Part shown: one piece after another, positions 37,431 to 49,657 of the stretch | How positions within the stretch are numbered: position 1 is the stretch's first letter | How the letters are laid out: each line of letters starts with the position of its first letter | The notes under the pieces: generated by a model | Databases searched by the model: none | The model's input: only the letters and a program-made list of their open reading frames with translations | Told to the model about the DNA's origin: nothing | Translations under genes and position numbers: made by a program | Source: Porphyrobacter sp. TH134 | GTDB taxonomy: Bacteria; Pseudomonadota; Alphaproteobacteria; Sphingomonadales; Sphingomonadaceae | Reading direction: 5' to 3' | NCBI RefSeq assembly: GCF_002855495.1 | Contig: NZ_PKRO01000015.1 | Span: 1-64,000 of the forward strand | DNA length: 64,000 bases

Positions 37431-40400
37431 TCATTCGCCCGCGAACACGCCTTCAAGGCGGTCCTCGAGTTCGTCGCTCGCTTCGCGCAAGGCGGCGAGG
37501 GTGGCTTCGTCCGGTGCCCACAGATTGCGGTCACAGGCTTCCAGCAGGCGGTTCGCCACACGCGCGGAGCTTTTCGGATTGAGGTCCGACAAGCGGCGGC
37601 GCATCACTTCGTCGAGCACGAATGTCTCGGAAATCTTCTGATAGACCCACGGAGCGACCTGCCCGGTGGTGGCTGACCAGCCCAGCGTGCTGGTCACATG
37701 GCCTTCGATCTGGCGAACGCCTTCGTAACCATGTTCGAGCAGGCCTTCGAACCACTTGGGGTTGAGCGTGCGGGTGCGGGTTTCGAGGTCGATCTGTTCG
37801 CCAAGCGTGCGCACCTTGGTGCTGCCGCGCGTCGCATCGAGGATATAGACCGGCGTTTCCGCCCCCTTGGCCCGCGCCACCGAGCGGGTCACGCCGCCAA
37901 GCCCGTCAACATACTGGTCGACATCATTGATGCCGAGCTCGACACTTTCGAGGTTCTGGTAAGTGAAATCGACCGTGCTGAGCGCGCTTTGCAGCAATTC
38001 GCGCTGCTGCACGGGCTTACCAGAAACCCCGTAGGCAAAGCCCTTGTTGATCTCGAAGGCATTGGCGAGTTCATCGGGATCGGCCCAGACGCCGCCTTCA
38101 ATCATCTGGTTGACGTTGGCGCCATAAGCGCCCTCGGCATTGGAGAAGACGCGCAAGGCAGCGGTTTCCAGATCGCAGCCGTGCTTTTCCATCTGCGCCA
38201 GCGTGTGCTTGCGGACGAAGTTGGCTTCCGGCGTTTCGTCCTCGGCCTGGCTGGCGAGCAGGGCTGCTTCGGCGAGCATCCGGGTCTGCAGCGGCAGGAG
38301 GTCGCGGAAGATGCCCGAAAGCGTCATCACCACATCGATCCGCGGACGGCCGAGTTCGGCCAGCGGGATCAATTCCGCGCCGGCCAAGCGGCCATAGGAG
38401 TCGCGGCGGGGCCGTGCGCCCATCAGCGTCATCGCCTGCGCGATCTGGACGCCTTCGGACTTCATGTTGTCGGTGCCCCACAGCACCATGGCGATGCTTT
38501 CAGGGAATGGCTCGCCGCCGTTCACATGGCGGGCGATCAGCTGCTCGGCCTGTTCATTGCCGAGGCGGCAGGCATAGGCCGACGGCATCAGGAACGGATC
38601 GAAGCCGTGGATATTGCGGCCCGTAGGCAGCACGTCGGGGTTCACCACCACATCGCCGCCGGGAGCGGGCTGGACATAGCCGCCATCCAGCGCGTGGATC
38701 AGCGCGCCCAACTCATCGGAGGAATCAAGCTTGGCTGCCAGCACCGCGCGTTCGGGTGTCGGGCCATCAAGGCTCCCGGCTTCCATCATCGCATCGAGCA
38801 TATCTTCGCGCTCGGCACCTTGCGGGTTCCGGCCGAGGATATGCAGGCCATGCGGGATCAGCGCCGCTTCCATCTCGTAGAGCCGCGCGGGCAGCTCGCC
38901 GATGTCGGCATAGGTGATGTCGAGCGCTTCGCACTGGTCGGCGACCAGTTGCGCAAGGTCAGCACGTTCGGCGGCATGGTCGGCATCGTTAATCGTCGTG
39001 CGCCAGCGTTCGACCGTCGCCTTGAGTTCGACCAGGCCCTTGTACAGTCCGGCCTGGGCAAGCGGCGGCGTGAGATAGCTCACCAGCGTCGCGCCCGACC
39101 GGCGCTTGGCCAGCATCCCTTCGGAGGGGTTGTTGGCAGCGTAGAGGTAGAAATTGGGCGTGTCGCCGATCAGACGGTCCGGCCAGCACTTGCCCGACAT
39201 CCCGGCCTGCTTGCCCGGCATGAATTCGAGCGCGCCGTGCGTGCCGAAATGGAGGATGGCGTGCGCGCCGAAGTCTTCGCGGATCCAGCGGTAGAAGGCG
39301 CTGAAGGCGTGGGTGGGGCTGAAGGTGCCCTCGAACAGCAACCGCATGGGATCGCCTTCGTAGCCGAAGCCCGGTTGCACGCCGACGAAGACATTGCCGA
39401 AATGCGCGCCCTGGATGAGGATGTTGCCGCCATCGGACAATTGCTTGCCGGGTGCGGGGCCCCATGCCGCCTCGATTTCAGCGAGGTGCTTTTCGCGCCG
39501 CACATGCTCATCGGCCGGGATGCGGTGGGCGACATTCGCGTCGGTGCCGTAACGATCGGTGTTGCCCTTCAGCAGCGCGTCGCGCATCGCGTCGACGCTT
39601 TCGGGGACATCGACCGCATAGCCATCGGCGCTGAGGCGCTGGAGCGTGGCGTAGAGCGATTCGTGTACCGCCATGAAGGCCGCGGTTCCGGTGGCGCCGG
39701 CATTGGGCGGGAAGTTGAAGACCACGATGGCGAGCTTGCGGGCCGCACGCTCGCTCTTGCGCAGCTGGATCAGTTTGACCGTGCGCGCAGCCAGCGCCTC
39801 GGCGCGTTCCGGGCAGGCCTGCATCGGACGGGCCTTGTGCGAAGCGGGACGGGCGCAGTTGCGATCGCAGCCGGTGCAGCCCTTGTCCGAATTGCCTGCA
39901 CGACCGCCAAACACGCTCGGCACCGTCGAACCGTCAAGCTCCGGCATGGCGACCATCATCGTGGATTCGAGCGGCAGCAAGCCCTGCGGGCGATGCGCCC
40001 AATCCTCGATTGTCTGAAACTCGATCGCGTGGGCGGCGAGGTAGGGCAAATCGAGCTTGCCCAGAACCTCGCGCGCGGCCTGCGCATCGGAATAGGCGGG
40101 CCCGCCGACGAGGCTGAAGCCGGTGAGGTTGACGATGGCGTCGACCGTGGGCTGGCCATCCGGGCCGATGAAGAAGGCTTCGATCGCAGGGCGCGCATCC
40201 AGTCCGCTGGCGAACACTGGCACGACCTTGAGCCCTGCGGCTTCGAACGCGGCAATCGCGCCGTCGTAATGCGCGCAGTCGCGGCCGAGCAGGTAGGAAC
40301 GCAGCAGGATCAGACCGACCGTGCCTTGCCGGCCCTGTTCTGGCGGAAGCAGGCGCAGGCTTTCGGAAATGCGCTGCTGGGTGCGCGGGTGATAGACCCC

Positions 40401-41072
40401 GGTTTCGGGATATTCGAGCGGCGCTTCGGCCTTGGTGATGCCGCGGCGATACATGCGCTCTCCGGCAGCGTAGCGATCGATCAGCGCCCGCACCATGGCG
40501 ACCACGTTTTCGTCCGATCCTGCCAGCCAATATTGCAGCGTCAGGAAATAGGCGCGCACGTCCTGCGCGGTGCCGGGGATGAAGCGGAGCAGCTTGGGCA
40601 GGCGCCGCAGCATCTTCATCTGCCCCGCGCCGGAATTGCCGCCCGGCTTGCCAGGCTTTCCGCGCAGCTTCTTGAGCAGCGCGAGTGGGCCCTTGGCCGG
40701 CGCGTCCATGCGGTAGGCGCCCATCTTGGTCAGTTTCACGACTTCGCCCGCCGACATCAGGCAGACCATCGCATCGCAATCTTCGCGGCGTGCTTCGAGG
40801 CTGGGCAGGATGGCGCGGATGTGATCATCAAGGAACAGCATCGTCGCGATGACAATGTCGGCTTCGGCGATGGCGGCCTTGCAATGTTCAAGCTCGCCCG
40901 CGTCGCTGCCCCATTCCGATGCTGCATGCAGGCTGAGGTCGATACCCTCTGCCGCCAGTGCTTCCTCGGCCCGGTCAACTGCGCCTTTGAGGTGATTGTC
41001 GAGCGTGACGATCACGACCCGGACGGGCGCGCGGGGGTCCAGCGTGGAAGCGGAGGCGACATTACCGTGCAT
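37431..41072 (-). CDS. bchH: Magnesium chelatase large subunit
   Basis: 1213 residues. Porphyrin-binding catalytic subunit of Mg-chelatase (CobN/BchH family), inserting Mg2+ into protoporphyrin IX. Recognisable by [18 protein letters not shown] near the N-terminus, the [14 protein letters not shown] stretch and the C-terminal [19 protein letters not shown] region. It needs BchI and BchD for ATP hydrolysis; neither is encoded in this window. The start at 41072 gives the shortest overlap with bchB (11 bases); an ATG at 41090 is an alternative. Confidence 0.97.
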   Translation of the reverse strand: MHGNVASASTLDPRAPVRVVIVTLDNHLKGAVDRAEEALAAEGIDLSLHAASEWGSDAGELEHCKAAIAEADIVIATMLFLDDHIRAILPSLEARREDCDAMVCLMSAGEVVKLTKMGAYRMDAPAKGPLALLKKLRGKPGKPGGNSGAGQMKMLRRLPKLLRFIPGTAQDVRAYFLTLQYWLAGSDENVVAMVRALIDRYAAGERMYRRGITKAEAPLEYPETGVYHPRTQQRISESLRLLPPEQGRQGTVGLILLRSYLLGRDCAHYDGAIAAFEAAGLKVVPVFASGLDARPAIEAFFIGPDGQPTVDAIVNLTGFSLVGGPAYSDAQAAREVLGKLDLPYLAAHAIEFQTIEDWAHRPQGLLPLESTMMVAMPELDGSTVPSVFGGRAGNSDKGCTGCDRNCARPASHKARPMQACPERAEALAARTVKLIQLRKSERAARKLAIVVFNFPPNAGATGTAAFMAVHESLYATLQRLSADGYAVDVPESVDAMRDALLKGNTDRYGTDANVAHRIPADEHVRREKHLAEIEAAWGPAPGKQLSDGGNILIQGAHFGNVFVGVQPGFGYEGDPMRLLFEGTFSPTHAFSAFYRWIREDFGAHAILHFGTHGALEFMPGKQAGMSGKCWPDRLIGDTPNFYLYAANNPSEGMLAKRRSGATLVSYLTPPLAQAGLYKGLVELKATVERWRTTINDADHAAERADLAQLVADQCEALDITYADIGELPARLYEMEAALIPHGLHILGRNPQGAEREDMLDAMMEAGSLDGPTPERAVLAAKLDSSDELGALIHALDGGYVQPAPGGDVVVNPDVLPTGRNIHGFDPFLMPSAYACRLGNEQAEQLIARHVNGGEPFPESIAMVLWGTDNMKSEGVQIAQAMTLMGARPRRDSYGRLAGAELIPLAELGRPRIDVVMTLSGIFRDLLPLQTRMLAEAALLASQAEDETPEANFVRKHTLAQMEKHGCDLETAALRVFSNAEGAYGANVNQMIEGGVWADPDELANAFEINKGFAYGVSGKPVQQRELLQSALSTVDFTYQNLESVELGINDVDQYVDGLGGVTRSVARAKGAETPVYILDATRGSTKVRTLGEQIDLETRTRTLNPKWFEGLLEHGYEGVRQIEGHVTSTLGWSATTGQVAPWVYQKISETFVLDEVMRRRLSDLNPKSSARVANRLLEACDRNLWAPDEATLAALREASDELEDRLEGVFAGE

Positions 41073-42633
41073 AATGCGCCTTTGCGTCATAGAGGGTTTC
41101 GAGGTCGATCTGGCGGCGACCCTCGGCAGCGGCGAAGTTCTCGGTGTTGCGGCGGGCCTTGCCACGCACGAAGAAGGGTATCTTCTTCAGCTCGCGCTCG
41201 GCCTCGGCGGTCCAGAGAGATGCATCATCTTCCGGCATTACGGGCGCCGCAATGTCTTCGAGCGGGGCTTCTGATACCACCGGCACAGCCGCCTTGCGGG
41301 GGCTGTGTGCTGCGTGATGCGATGCGCCCGCTTCGTCGGAGAACTCGAAATCCTCGCGGAACATGGTGAGCAGGTGCTCTTCCAGACCCATCACCAGCGG
41401 GTGGACCCAGGTATCGAAGATCACGTTCGCGCCTTCAAAACCCATCTGAGGCGAATGGCGCGCGGGGAAATCCTGCACGTGGACCGGGGAGCTGATGACC
41501 GCGCAGGGAATGCCAAGCCGCTTGGCGATATGGCGTTCCATCTGCGTGCCCAGCACCAGTTCGGGCGCGGCGGCAGCGATAGCATCTTCGACTGCCAAGT
41601 GATCGTCAGTGATCAGCGGCTCGACCCCGCAGCGGGCGGCTTCGGCGCGGACTTCGCGGGCGAATTCGCGGGAATAGCAGCCAAGCCCGCAGACCTCGAA
41701 GCCCAGTTCTTCGCGCGCGATCCGGGCAGCGGCGACCGCGTGGGTCGCATCGCCGAAGATAAAGACGCGCTTGGAGGTCAGGTAAGTCGAATCGACCGAC
41801 CGTGACCACCAGGGCATCCGGGAAGAGGTGTCGCCGAGGGCAGGCGTGGGATCTGCACCTGCCAGCTCGGCGACGTCGGCAATGAAAGAGCGAGTCGCTC
41901 CCACGCCGATAGGGATGGTCCGCACTGCGGGCTGATCGAAAGTCTTTTCGAGCCAGCGGGCGGCCTCATCTGCGATTTCAGGGTAGAGGACGATGTTGAA
42001 ATCGGCTTGGCCGATCCGTGTGATGTCCTCCGGGGTGGCACCCAGCGGAGCGACGAGATTGACCTCGACACCCAGCAGGGCAAGAATCTTGCGGATCTCG
42101 ACGAGATCGTCGCGGTGGCGGAAGCCCAAGGCCGTGGGGCCAAGGATATTGACGCGGGCTGCGCGGCCTTCACGCGGGGTCCGCACCACCGACTTGTCGG
42201 CAAGGGTGCGTACGATCTGGTAGAAGGTCTCCGCCGCGCCCCAGTTTTCCTTGCGCTGATAGCTCGGCAGTTCGAGCGGGATGACCGGGCAGGGCAGACC
42301 CATTGCCTCGGACAGGCCGGCCGGATCGTCCTGGATCAGTTCAGCGGTGCACGAAGCGCCGACGATGATCGCTTGCGGCTTGAACCGGGCGACCGCTTCG
42401 CGCGCGGCGTCCTGGAAGATTTGCGCCGTGTCCTTGCCCAGATCGCGGGCTTCGAAGGTGGTGTAAGTGACCGGCGGACGCTTGCCGCGCCGTTCGATCA
42501 TCGTGAACAGCAAGTCCGCATAGGTATCGCCCTGCGGTGCGTGCAGCACGTAGTGGAGCTTCTCCATCGCGGTCGCTACGCGCATCGCGCCGACATGCGG
42601 GGGGCCTTCATATGTCCAGACAGCCAGTTGCAT
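41062..42633 (-). CDS. bchB: Protochlorophyllide reductase subunit B
   Basis: 523 residues, NifK-like partner of BchN in dark-operative protochlorophyllide reductase. The N-terminus [19 protein letters not shown] is invariant in the family; the cluster-ligand region GASCTAEL and a C-terminal proto-reductase domain ([20 protein letters not shown] ... [12 protein letters not shown]) are present. The C-terminus overlaps bchH. It follows bchN after 3 bases. Confidence 0.97.
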   Translation of the reverse strand: MQLAVWTYEGPPHVGAMRVATAMEKLHYVLHAPQGDTYADLLFTMIERRGKRPPVTYTTFEARDLGKDTAQIFQDAAREAVARFKPQAIIVGASCTAELIQDDPAGLSEAMGLPCPVIPLELPSYQRKENWGAAETFYQIVRTLADKSVVRTPREGRAARVNILGPTALGFRHRDDLVEIRKILALLGVEVNLVAPLGATPEDITRIGQADFNIVLYPEIADEAARWLEKTFDQPAVRTIPIGVGATRSFIADVAELAGADPTPALGDTSSRMPWWSRSVDSTYLTSKRVFIFGDATHAVAAARIAREELGFEVCGLGCYSREFAREVRAEAARCGVEPLITDDHLAVEDAIAAAAPELVLGTQMERHIAKRLGIPCAVISSPVHVQDFPARHSPQMGFEGANVIFDTWVHPLVMGLEEHLLTMFREDFEFSDEAGASHHAAHSPRKAAVPVVSEAPLEDIAAPVMPEDDASLWTAEAERELKKIPFFVRGKARRNTENFAAAEGRRQIDLETLYDAKAHYAR

Positions 42634-42636
42634 CGC

Positions 42637-44492
<1,856 letters not shown>

Positions 44493-44545
44493 GTGTTGCG
44501 TTGGCCTTTTCTCTCAGACTCGGAGATTACGCGTTCCTAATTGAG

Positions 44546-44563
44546 TGTCAACTAAATTGGACG
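44546..44563. promoter_or_regulatory. PpsR/CrtJ box between bchF and ppaA, overlapping the bchF -35
   Basis: TGTCAACTAAATTGGACG fits TGT-N12-ACA except for the last base (ACG). On the minus strand its end is a perfect -35 hexamer TTGACA (44551-44546), and TAATCT (44529-44524) with a 16-base spacer is a plausible -10 for bchF. On the plus side TTGACG (44574-44579) and TAAGGT (44596-44601) could serve ppaA. Nothing else was seen in the 244-base gap. Confidence 0.75.
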
Positions 44564-44736
44564 TTTAGTTTGCTTGACGCACAGGTAATCCCCGGTAAGG
44601 TGATTTGCGCCATCATCAAAAAAGGCGTATTTCAGAGTCGTTGGCTGTTCGGGATCGTGGCCGCGACTGCTTCATACGGTGGTGGTCATTACCTCCTGCG
44701 GAAGGTTTGTCCGCACGACCTGGGAGGGTCTGGTTT

Positions 44737-45633
44737 ATGGGAGAGTCCAAGGCTTCGAGCATGTTTGAGGCAGGATCGGCGGTGCTGAGGGGTGTCATCA
44801 CCGCCCCGCTTGAAGCTGTCCGACGCCGCAGTGCAGCACCCAGCCCGGATCGTCCCGATTCCGTCAATGCCATCATCGAAAGCGAGATCATCCCCCGCTT
44901 GCTGATGGCGCATGCCGGCAGTGAAGCGCGCGCCAAGGCGCGCCGGTCCCGCCTTATCACCACCGACGAGGCTTCCCGATTTGCGCTTTTGCCGCTGCGG
45001 CTTGAGGCGGCCAGCTTGCTCGAAGAAGTGGACATCTTCATCGCCAAAGGTGCCAGCGTTGAGGCCATCTGCCTTGACCTGCTCGCCCCGGCGGCCCGCA
45101 AATTGGGTGAAATGTGGGAGACCGACGAGTGCGATTTCCTTGATGTTACCATGGGCTTATGGCGCCTTCAGGAGGTTATGCGCGAAGTGGCTGCACGGTC
45201 TCCGGTGGTGCTGGCCGGCCTCAGCCTGCCACACACCGCGCTGTTCTCGCCGATGCCGGGCGACCATCACAATTTCGGTACGCTGATGATCGAGGAGGTC
45301 TTCGGGCGCGGCGGATGGCGTAGTGAGGCGCTGATCAAGCCGGAGCGCCGCGAATTGCTCGACCGACTGGCGCGTCAGCCCTTCGATCTGCTGGGATTGA
45401 CGCTCGCGCGCGACTGTCCTAGCTCGGCGCTCGCAAACCTTATCAAGGCGGTGCGCAATGTCTCTGCCAACCCTCGTATAATCGTCCTTGTTGGCGGCCG
45501 AATGATCAACGAAAATCCCGGAATAGCTTTGGAAGTGGGGGCAGACGGCACAGGCGCCGATGCACTGGCCGCGCTTGAACTTGCAAACTCTCTGGTCAAG
45601 ACTGCTGCCGCCTGTGATCTGAACCTGATATAG
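44737..45633 (+). CDS. ppaA: PpaA/AerR-type B12-binding photosynthesis regulator
   Basis: 298 residues of the AerR/PpaA family. A helical N-terminal part (about 40-150, ALLPLRLEAASLLEEVDIFIAKG and LAPAARKLGEMWETDECDFLDVTMGLWRLQEVM) precedes a cobalamin-binding SCHIC-like domain with the DxHxxG motif complete as D176-H-H178-N-F-G181. In Rhodobacter these proteins bind B12 and counteract CrtJ/PpsR repression. It lies directly upstream of ppsR (11-base gap), so antagonist and repressor are made together. The ATG at 44737 has GGGAGGG upstream. Confidence 0.93.
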   Translation: MGESKASSMFEAGSAVLRGVITAPLEAVRRRSAAPSPDRPDSVNAIIESEIIPRLLMAHAGSEARAKARRSRLITTDEASRFALLPLRLEAASLLEEVDIFIAKGASVEAICLDLLAPAARKLGEMWETDECDFLDVTMGLWRLQEVMREVAARSPVVLAGLSLPHTALFSPMPGDHHNFGTLMIEEVFGRGGWRSEALIKPERRELLDRLARQPFDLLGLTLARDCPSSALANLIKAVRNVSANPRIIVLVGGRMINENPGIALEVGADGTGADALAALELANSLVKTAAACDLNLI

Positions 45634-45644
45634 GTTCGGACGCC

Positions 45645-47066
45645 ATGCTCACCCGCAAACACAGCATTGAAGGCAAGCACCCGTTCGGCAACGCAGCCGA
45701 GCTGTTCGACACGCTTGACGCCGGTGCCGCCATGAAGCTGGCGATGGTGGCGGGCGACGTAACGCTGGTGCTCGACGATACCGGCACGATCCTCGATGCA
45801 GCCTTCGATCCACGCGAATTTCCGGCCTTTGCCGGGTGGGTCGGGACCAACTGGATCGAAACGGTGACGGATGAAAGTCGCCCGAAAATCATGGAGATGC
45901 TGGCGGCTGCACGGCGCGGTGAGGTGCAGCACTGGCGCCAGGTCAATCATCCCTCGCGCGATGGTGATGTGCCGATCCGCTATGCCGTGCTCAGCGTCAA
46001 TGGCGGCGAGCATCGCATCGCCTTTGGCCGCGATCTGCGCGAGGCAGGCAAGCTCCAGCAACGGCTGCTGCAAGTCCAGCAATCGCTTGAGCGTGACTAT
46101 CTCAGGATGCGCCAGCTTGAATCGCGCTATCGGATGCTGTTTGAACGGTCGACCGAACCGGTGATGATCATCGAGGCCGGGACGCTCCGCATCCGCGAGG
46201 CCAATCCTGCGGCGCATCAGCTGGTCGGCGCGCGCGCGGGCGGGCTGCCTGGCAAGAAGCTGCTGACTTTCATTGATAAAAATTCGCATGACGCCGTGCA
46301 GTCCCTGGTCGGCGCCGCGCTGGTTTCCGATACCGTCAGCCCGGGCCGGGTCCGCATTATCCGCGGCGCGCGCGAAGTGCTGGCGTCGGTCAACGGCTTT
46401 ACGCAGGATCGCGGGCAGTTTCTGCTGATGCGGCTGGTTCCGGTCAGTGACCGGCCGGCGCCCGAGACATCCCCGGTGCTGGCGCTGGTCGACCAGATGC
46501 CCGATGCCTTTGTGGTGGCCGACAGCAATCTTGAAATCGTGACCGCCAACGCTGCATTTGTCGAGCTTTTGCAGGCAGCTAGCGTTGATCAGCTGCGCGG
46601 GCGGCATCTGTCGGAATCGATTGGCCGACCCGGCATTGATCTTGATCTGATCGAAGGTCAGATCGACCAGCACGGTGCGGCACGCAACATCGCCACAGTG
46701 CTGCGTGTGGGCCATGATGTTGACGGGGAACCGGTTGAATTGTCTGCGGTTCGCACGGCGGGCGAGGGGGGCTATTACGCCTTTGTGATCCGCCCGATCG
46801 GCCGTCGCTTGCGCGATTTGCCGCCCGGCGCACAGGATTTGCCGCGGTCAGTCGAACAATTGACCGATCTTGTCGGGCGCATGAGCCTGAAAGATATCGT
46901 GCGTGAGAGCACCGATCTGATCGAGCGTCTGTGTATCGAGGCGGCCTTGTCGTACACGTCGGATAACCGCGCCTCGGCCGCCGAAATCCTCGGCCTGTCA
47001 CGCCAGAGCCTCTATTCCAAGCTGCACCGCTATGGCCTTGGCAATCTGACGGGCGAGGGTGAATAG
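45645..47066 (+). CDS. ppsR: PpsR/CrtJ transcriptional repressor of photosynthesis genes
   Basis: 473 residues: N-terminal PAS-like domain (about 25-130), Q-linker helix (134-160), two PAS domains (about 160-270 and 275-385) and a Fis-type helix-turn-helix (about 441-468, ASAAEILGLSRQSLYSKL). PpsR represses bch, crt and puf genes through TGT-N12-ACA palindromes, four of which occur in this window. The protein has a single cysteine, Cys430, in RLCIEAAL just before the HTH, the position of the redox-active Cys of Rhodobacter homologues. The second PAS-region cysteine is absent. Confidence 0.95.
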   Translation: MLTRKHSIEGKHPFGNAAELFDTLDAGAAMKLAMVAGDVTLVLDDTGTILDAAFDPREFPAFAGWVGTNWIETVTDESRPKIMEMLAAARRGEVQHWRQVNHPSRDGDVPIRYAVLSVNGGEHRIAFGRDLREAGKLQQRLLQVQQSLERDYLRMRQLESRYRMLFERSTEPVMIIEAGTLRIREANPAAHQLVGARAGGLPGKKLLTFIDKNSHDAVQSLVGAALVSDTVSPGRVRIIRGAREVLASVNGFTQDRGQFLLMRLVPVSDRPAPETSPVLALVDQMPDAFVVADSNLEIVTANAAFVELLQAASVDQLRGRHLSESIGRPGIDLDLIEGQIDQHGAARNIATVLRVGHDVDGEPVELSAVRTAGEGGYYAFVIRPIGRRLRDLPPGAQDLPRSVEQLTDLVGRMSLKDIVRESTDLIERLCIEAALSYTSDNRASAAEILGLSRQSLYSKLHRYGLGNLTGEGE

Positions 47067-47157
47067 GCCCTGTTTGTAGGCACTTGCGGGGTTCTGCCCG
47101 CGCTGCTTTCGTGACCGCCAAAATCCGGTTTTTTTCCGCGCCCAACGCTGCCTGACA

Positions 47158-47197
47158 GGGGGCTGACCACGGTCTGTTGGGGGCTGAACAGGGTCTG
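47158..47197. repeat. Imperfect tandem repeat in the ppsR-bchG gap
   Basis: GGGGGCTGACCACGGTCTG (47158-47176) is followed by GGGGGCTGAACAGGGTCTG (47179-47197), period 21, two or three mismatches; a partial third copy GGCTGACCCCAGG starts at 47240. The 300-base gap (47067-47366) also holds a 7-bp inverted repeat AAAATCG-CGTT-CGATTTT (47208-47225), a weak stem plus T7 at 47114-47136 that may end ppsR transcription, and a PpsR box. A period of about two helical turns suggests binding sites on one DNA face. Confidence 0.6.
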
Positions 47198-47319
47198 GAT
47201 CTTTTCAAAAATCGCGTTCGATTTTCCCACTGTCAATTCGGCTGACCCCAGGCAAAAGGACAAGGCTGGCAAAGCTTTGTCCATTTGAACGCGAAATCGC
47301 GCTTCTAATGGATAAATAG

Positions 47320-47337
47320 TGTCAAAATAATTTGACG
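47320..47337. promoter_or_regulatory. PpsR/CrtJ box upstream of bchG
   Basis: TGTCAAAATAATTTGACG is a near-perfect palindrome fitting TGT-N12-ACG. It overlaps a possible -35 TTGACG (47332-47337); 17 bases on is TAGCTT (47355-47360) as a weak -10, only 6 bases before the bchG ATG. Confidence 0.7.
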
Positions 47338-47366
47338 CTTTGGTTTGTCAGGCATAGCTTCCGGAT

Positions 47367-48299
47367 ATGAAGCACTCTGCACCCGCGACTCAAGCCGTGC
47401 CTGCCCCGCGATCCAGCGGGCAGGCCGCGCTGGTTCCCCGGCCGCGAGTCGTGCTCGAACTGCTCAAACCCATCACTTGGTTCCCGCCGATGTGGGCCTT
47501 CATGTGCGGCGCGGTGTCTTCAGGCGCCGGGCTGGAGGGGCGCTGGTGGTTTGTGGCGGGCGGCGTCTTGCTGGCTGGCCCGCTGGTGTGCGGTACCAGT
47601 CAGGCCGTGAACGACTGGTTTGATCGTCATGTCGACGCCATCAACGAACCCCACCGCCCGATCCCCTCGGGCCGCATCCCGGGGCGCTGGGGGCTTTATA
47701 TTGCCATTATCGCAACGTTGATCTCGGCGTGCGTCGGCTGGCTGCTGGGGCCGATTGTATTTGTCGCCGGGCTGGTCGGCCTTGCCTTTGCATGGGCCTA
47801 TTCCGCGCCGCCGCTGCGGTTCAAGGCCAATGGCTGGCTGGGGCCGCTGGTGTGCGGGCTGACCTATGAAGGGCTGAGCTGGTTTACCGGCGCAGCGGTC
47901 ATGCTGGGGGCGATGCCTTCGGCTGCGGTCATCGCGGTGCTGGTGCTCTATTCGCTCGGTGCGCATGGCATTATGGTTCTGAATGATTTCAAGGCAGTCG
48001 AAGGTGATCGCCAGACCGGGTTGACCTCGCTTCCGGTGGTTTTGGGTGTCAGCACCGCGGCGAGGCTTGCCTGCCTGACGATGGCCGCCGCGCAAGTCGT
48101 GGTGATCGCCCTGCTGGCACGCTGGGGCCTTGGTCTTTCGGCCGGAATTGTGACCGGCGTGCTTGCGGCACAGGTGGCTGCCATGCCCAAATTGCTGCGC
48201 GATCCGGCGCGCCATGCACCATGGTATAACGGTGTGGGCGTGACCCTGTATGTGCTGGGGATGCTGGCGGCGGCGCTAGGCCTTGGAGGCTATATCTGA
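47367..48299 (+). CDS. bchG: Bacteriochlorophyll synthase (esterifying)
   Basis: 310 residues, UbiA prenyltransferase fold with about nine helices. Attaches geranylgeranyl/phytyl diphosphate to bacteriochlorophyllide a. The two Asp-rich motifs are NDWFDRHVDAINEPHRPIPS and NDFKAVEGDRQTGLTSLP. The ATG at 47367 has no recognisable Shine-Dalgarno and lies just after a weak -10, so the mRNA may be leaderless; a GTG at 47397 is an alternative start. The TGA overlaps the next ATG (TGATG). Confidence 0.94.
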   Translation: MKHSAPATQAVPAPRSSGQAALVPRPRVVLELLKPITWFPPMWAFMCGAVSSGAGLEGRWWFVAGGVLLAGPLVCGTSQAVNDWFDRHVDAINEPHRPIPSGRIPGRWGLYIAIIATLISACVGWLLGPIVFVAGLVGLAFAWAYSAPPLRFKANGWLGPLVCGLTYEGLSWFTGAAVMLGAMPSAAVIAVLVLYSLGAHGIMVLNDFKAVEGDRQTGLTSLPVVLGVSTAARLACLTMAAAQVVVIALLARWGLGLSAGIVTGVLAAQVAAMPKLLRDPARHAPWYNGVGVTLYVLGMLAAALGLGGYI

Positions 48300-49657
48300 T
48301 GCACGCTCCGTTTCCCGCGCCGGTGACAATGAAAGCCGGGTTCAGCTGGTTCGGGATCGTGCGAATTGGTCTGGTGCAGGCGTCGATCGGCGCGCTGGTG
48401 ATGCTGACGACAGCGGTGCTTAACCGGCTGATGATTGTCGAGTTTCAACTGGCAGCGGCAATCCCTGCCGGGTTGGTCGCTTGGCATTATGCTGTTCAGT
48501 TGGGCCGTCCGTTTTGGGGGCATGGTTCTGACAAGGGGCGCAGCCGCGTGCCGTGGATCGTTGGCGGGTTGGTCGTGTTGGCGGCTGGCGCGCTGTTGGC
48601 GACGCAAGCGACCCTGATGATGGCGAGCACCTTCCCCGCCGCCTTCGCGCTGGCCGTGTTTGCCTATGCGCTGATTGGTGTCGGCGTGGGTGCAGGCGGG
48701 ACGTCGGCGCTGGCGCTGCTCGCTTCCGGCGTCGCGCCGGAACGGCGCGCGGCCGCCGCTGCTGTTACGTGGATCATGATGGTGGGCGGGATTGTCGCCT
48801 CGGCCATCACAGTGGGCGAATTGCTCAAACCCTATTCGCCCGAGCGACTGCTCGAAGTGGCGGGCGGGCTGGCGGCGGTGACGATTGCCGTGACCGTGCT
48901 GGCGACCTTCCGGCTGGAGCGGCAAGCGGGCCAGTTCCGCGATGGCGCTGAAGACGCCCCCGTGCCCGATTTCCGCGCTGCGCTTGCCGAGATCTGGCAC
49001 GAGGCTGCGGCGCGGCGCTTTACCATCTTCATCTTTGTGTCGATGATCGCGTTCTCGATGCAGGATCTGATCCTCGAACCCTTCGCAGGGCTGATCTTTG
49101 GCCTGTCACCGGGGGAATCGACCAAGACCGTGGGGCAGTTCCACCAGGGCGGCATCCTGATCGGGATGATCATTGCCGGGATCGGCGGCAGTGCCTTTTC
49201 GGGCAAGCGGGCCGAGGGTCTGCGTCCGTGGGTGGTGGGCGGTTGCCTTGCGTCAGGACTGGGGCTGGGCGCGCTCGGGCTGGCGGCGGTCAACGGGCCG
49301 CCGTGGCCTTTGGGGATCAACCTCTTCGTGCTGGGCTTCGGCAATGGCGTCTTCGCGGTGGCTGCCATCGGATCGATGATGGGCCTGGCCGGCGCGGGCG
49401 AGAAAACCCGTGAAGGTGTGCGCATGGGCGTGTGGGGCGCGAGCCAAGCGATCGCCTTCGGACTGGGCGGGCTGATTGGCGCACTGGGTCTTGATGTCGC
49501 GCGCCGGGCGCTCGCGAATGACGGCGCGGCGTTTCAAGTTGTTTTTGCCGTGGAAGCGGCAGCCTTCGTGCTTGCTGCTCTATTGGCAGTGAAGGCCACA
49601 GGCGGGGCCGCGATGCGCGCCGCCATGATCAAGCAAGAGAGAGGGGTGTTCGCATGA
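48299..49657 (+). CDS. PucC-family membrane protein between bchG and bchP
   Basis: 452 residues, 12-helix BCD/PucC family carrier, often called ORF428/Bch2 at this place between bchG and bchP. Family features: VRIGLVQASIGALVMLTTAVLNRLM, WHYAVQLGRPFWGHGSDKGRSRVPWI and SMQDLILEPFAGLIFGL. Function is not settled; related proteins act in light-harvesting complex assembly or pigment delivery. Overlaps both neighbours (TGATG with bchG, ATGA with bchP), so it is co-translated with the pigment-tail genes. Confidence 0.92.
   Translation: MHAPFPAPVTMKAGFSWFGIVRIGLVQASIGALVMLTTAVLNRLMIVEFQLAAAIPAGLVAWHYAVQLGRPFWGHGSDKGRSRVPWIVGGLVVLAAGALLATQATLMMASTFPAAFALAVFAYALIGVGVGAGGTSALALLASGVAPERRAAAAAVTWIMMVGGIVASAITVGELLKPYSPERLLEVAGGLAAVTIAVTVLATFRLERQAGQFRDGAEDAPVPDFRAALAEIWHEAAARRFTIFIFVSMIAFSMQDLILEPFAGLIFGLSPGESTKTVGQFHQGGILIGMIIAGIGGSAFSGKRAEGLRPWVVGGCLASGLGLGALGLAAVNGPPWPLGINLFVLGFGNGVFAVAAIGSMMGLAGAGEKTREGVRMGVWGASQAIAFGLGGLIGALGLDVARRALANDGAAFQVVFAVEAAAFVLAALLAVKATGGAAMRAAMIKQERGVFA

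Noticed and set aside
37698..41369. Very long open frame on the plus strand opposite bchH
   Set aside because: It is the mirror of a GC-rich bchH coding sequence, has no recognisable domain and no ribosome site; bchH on the other strand is unambiguous.
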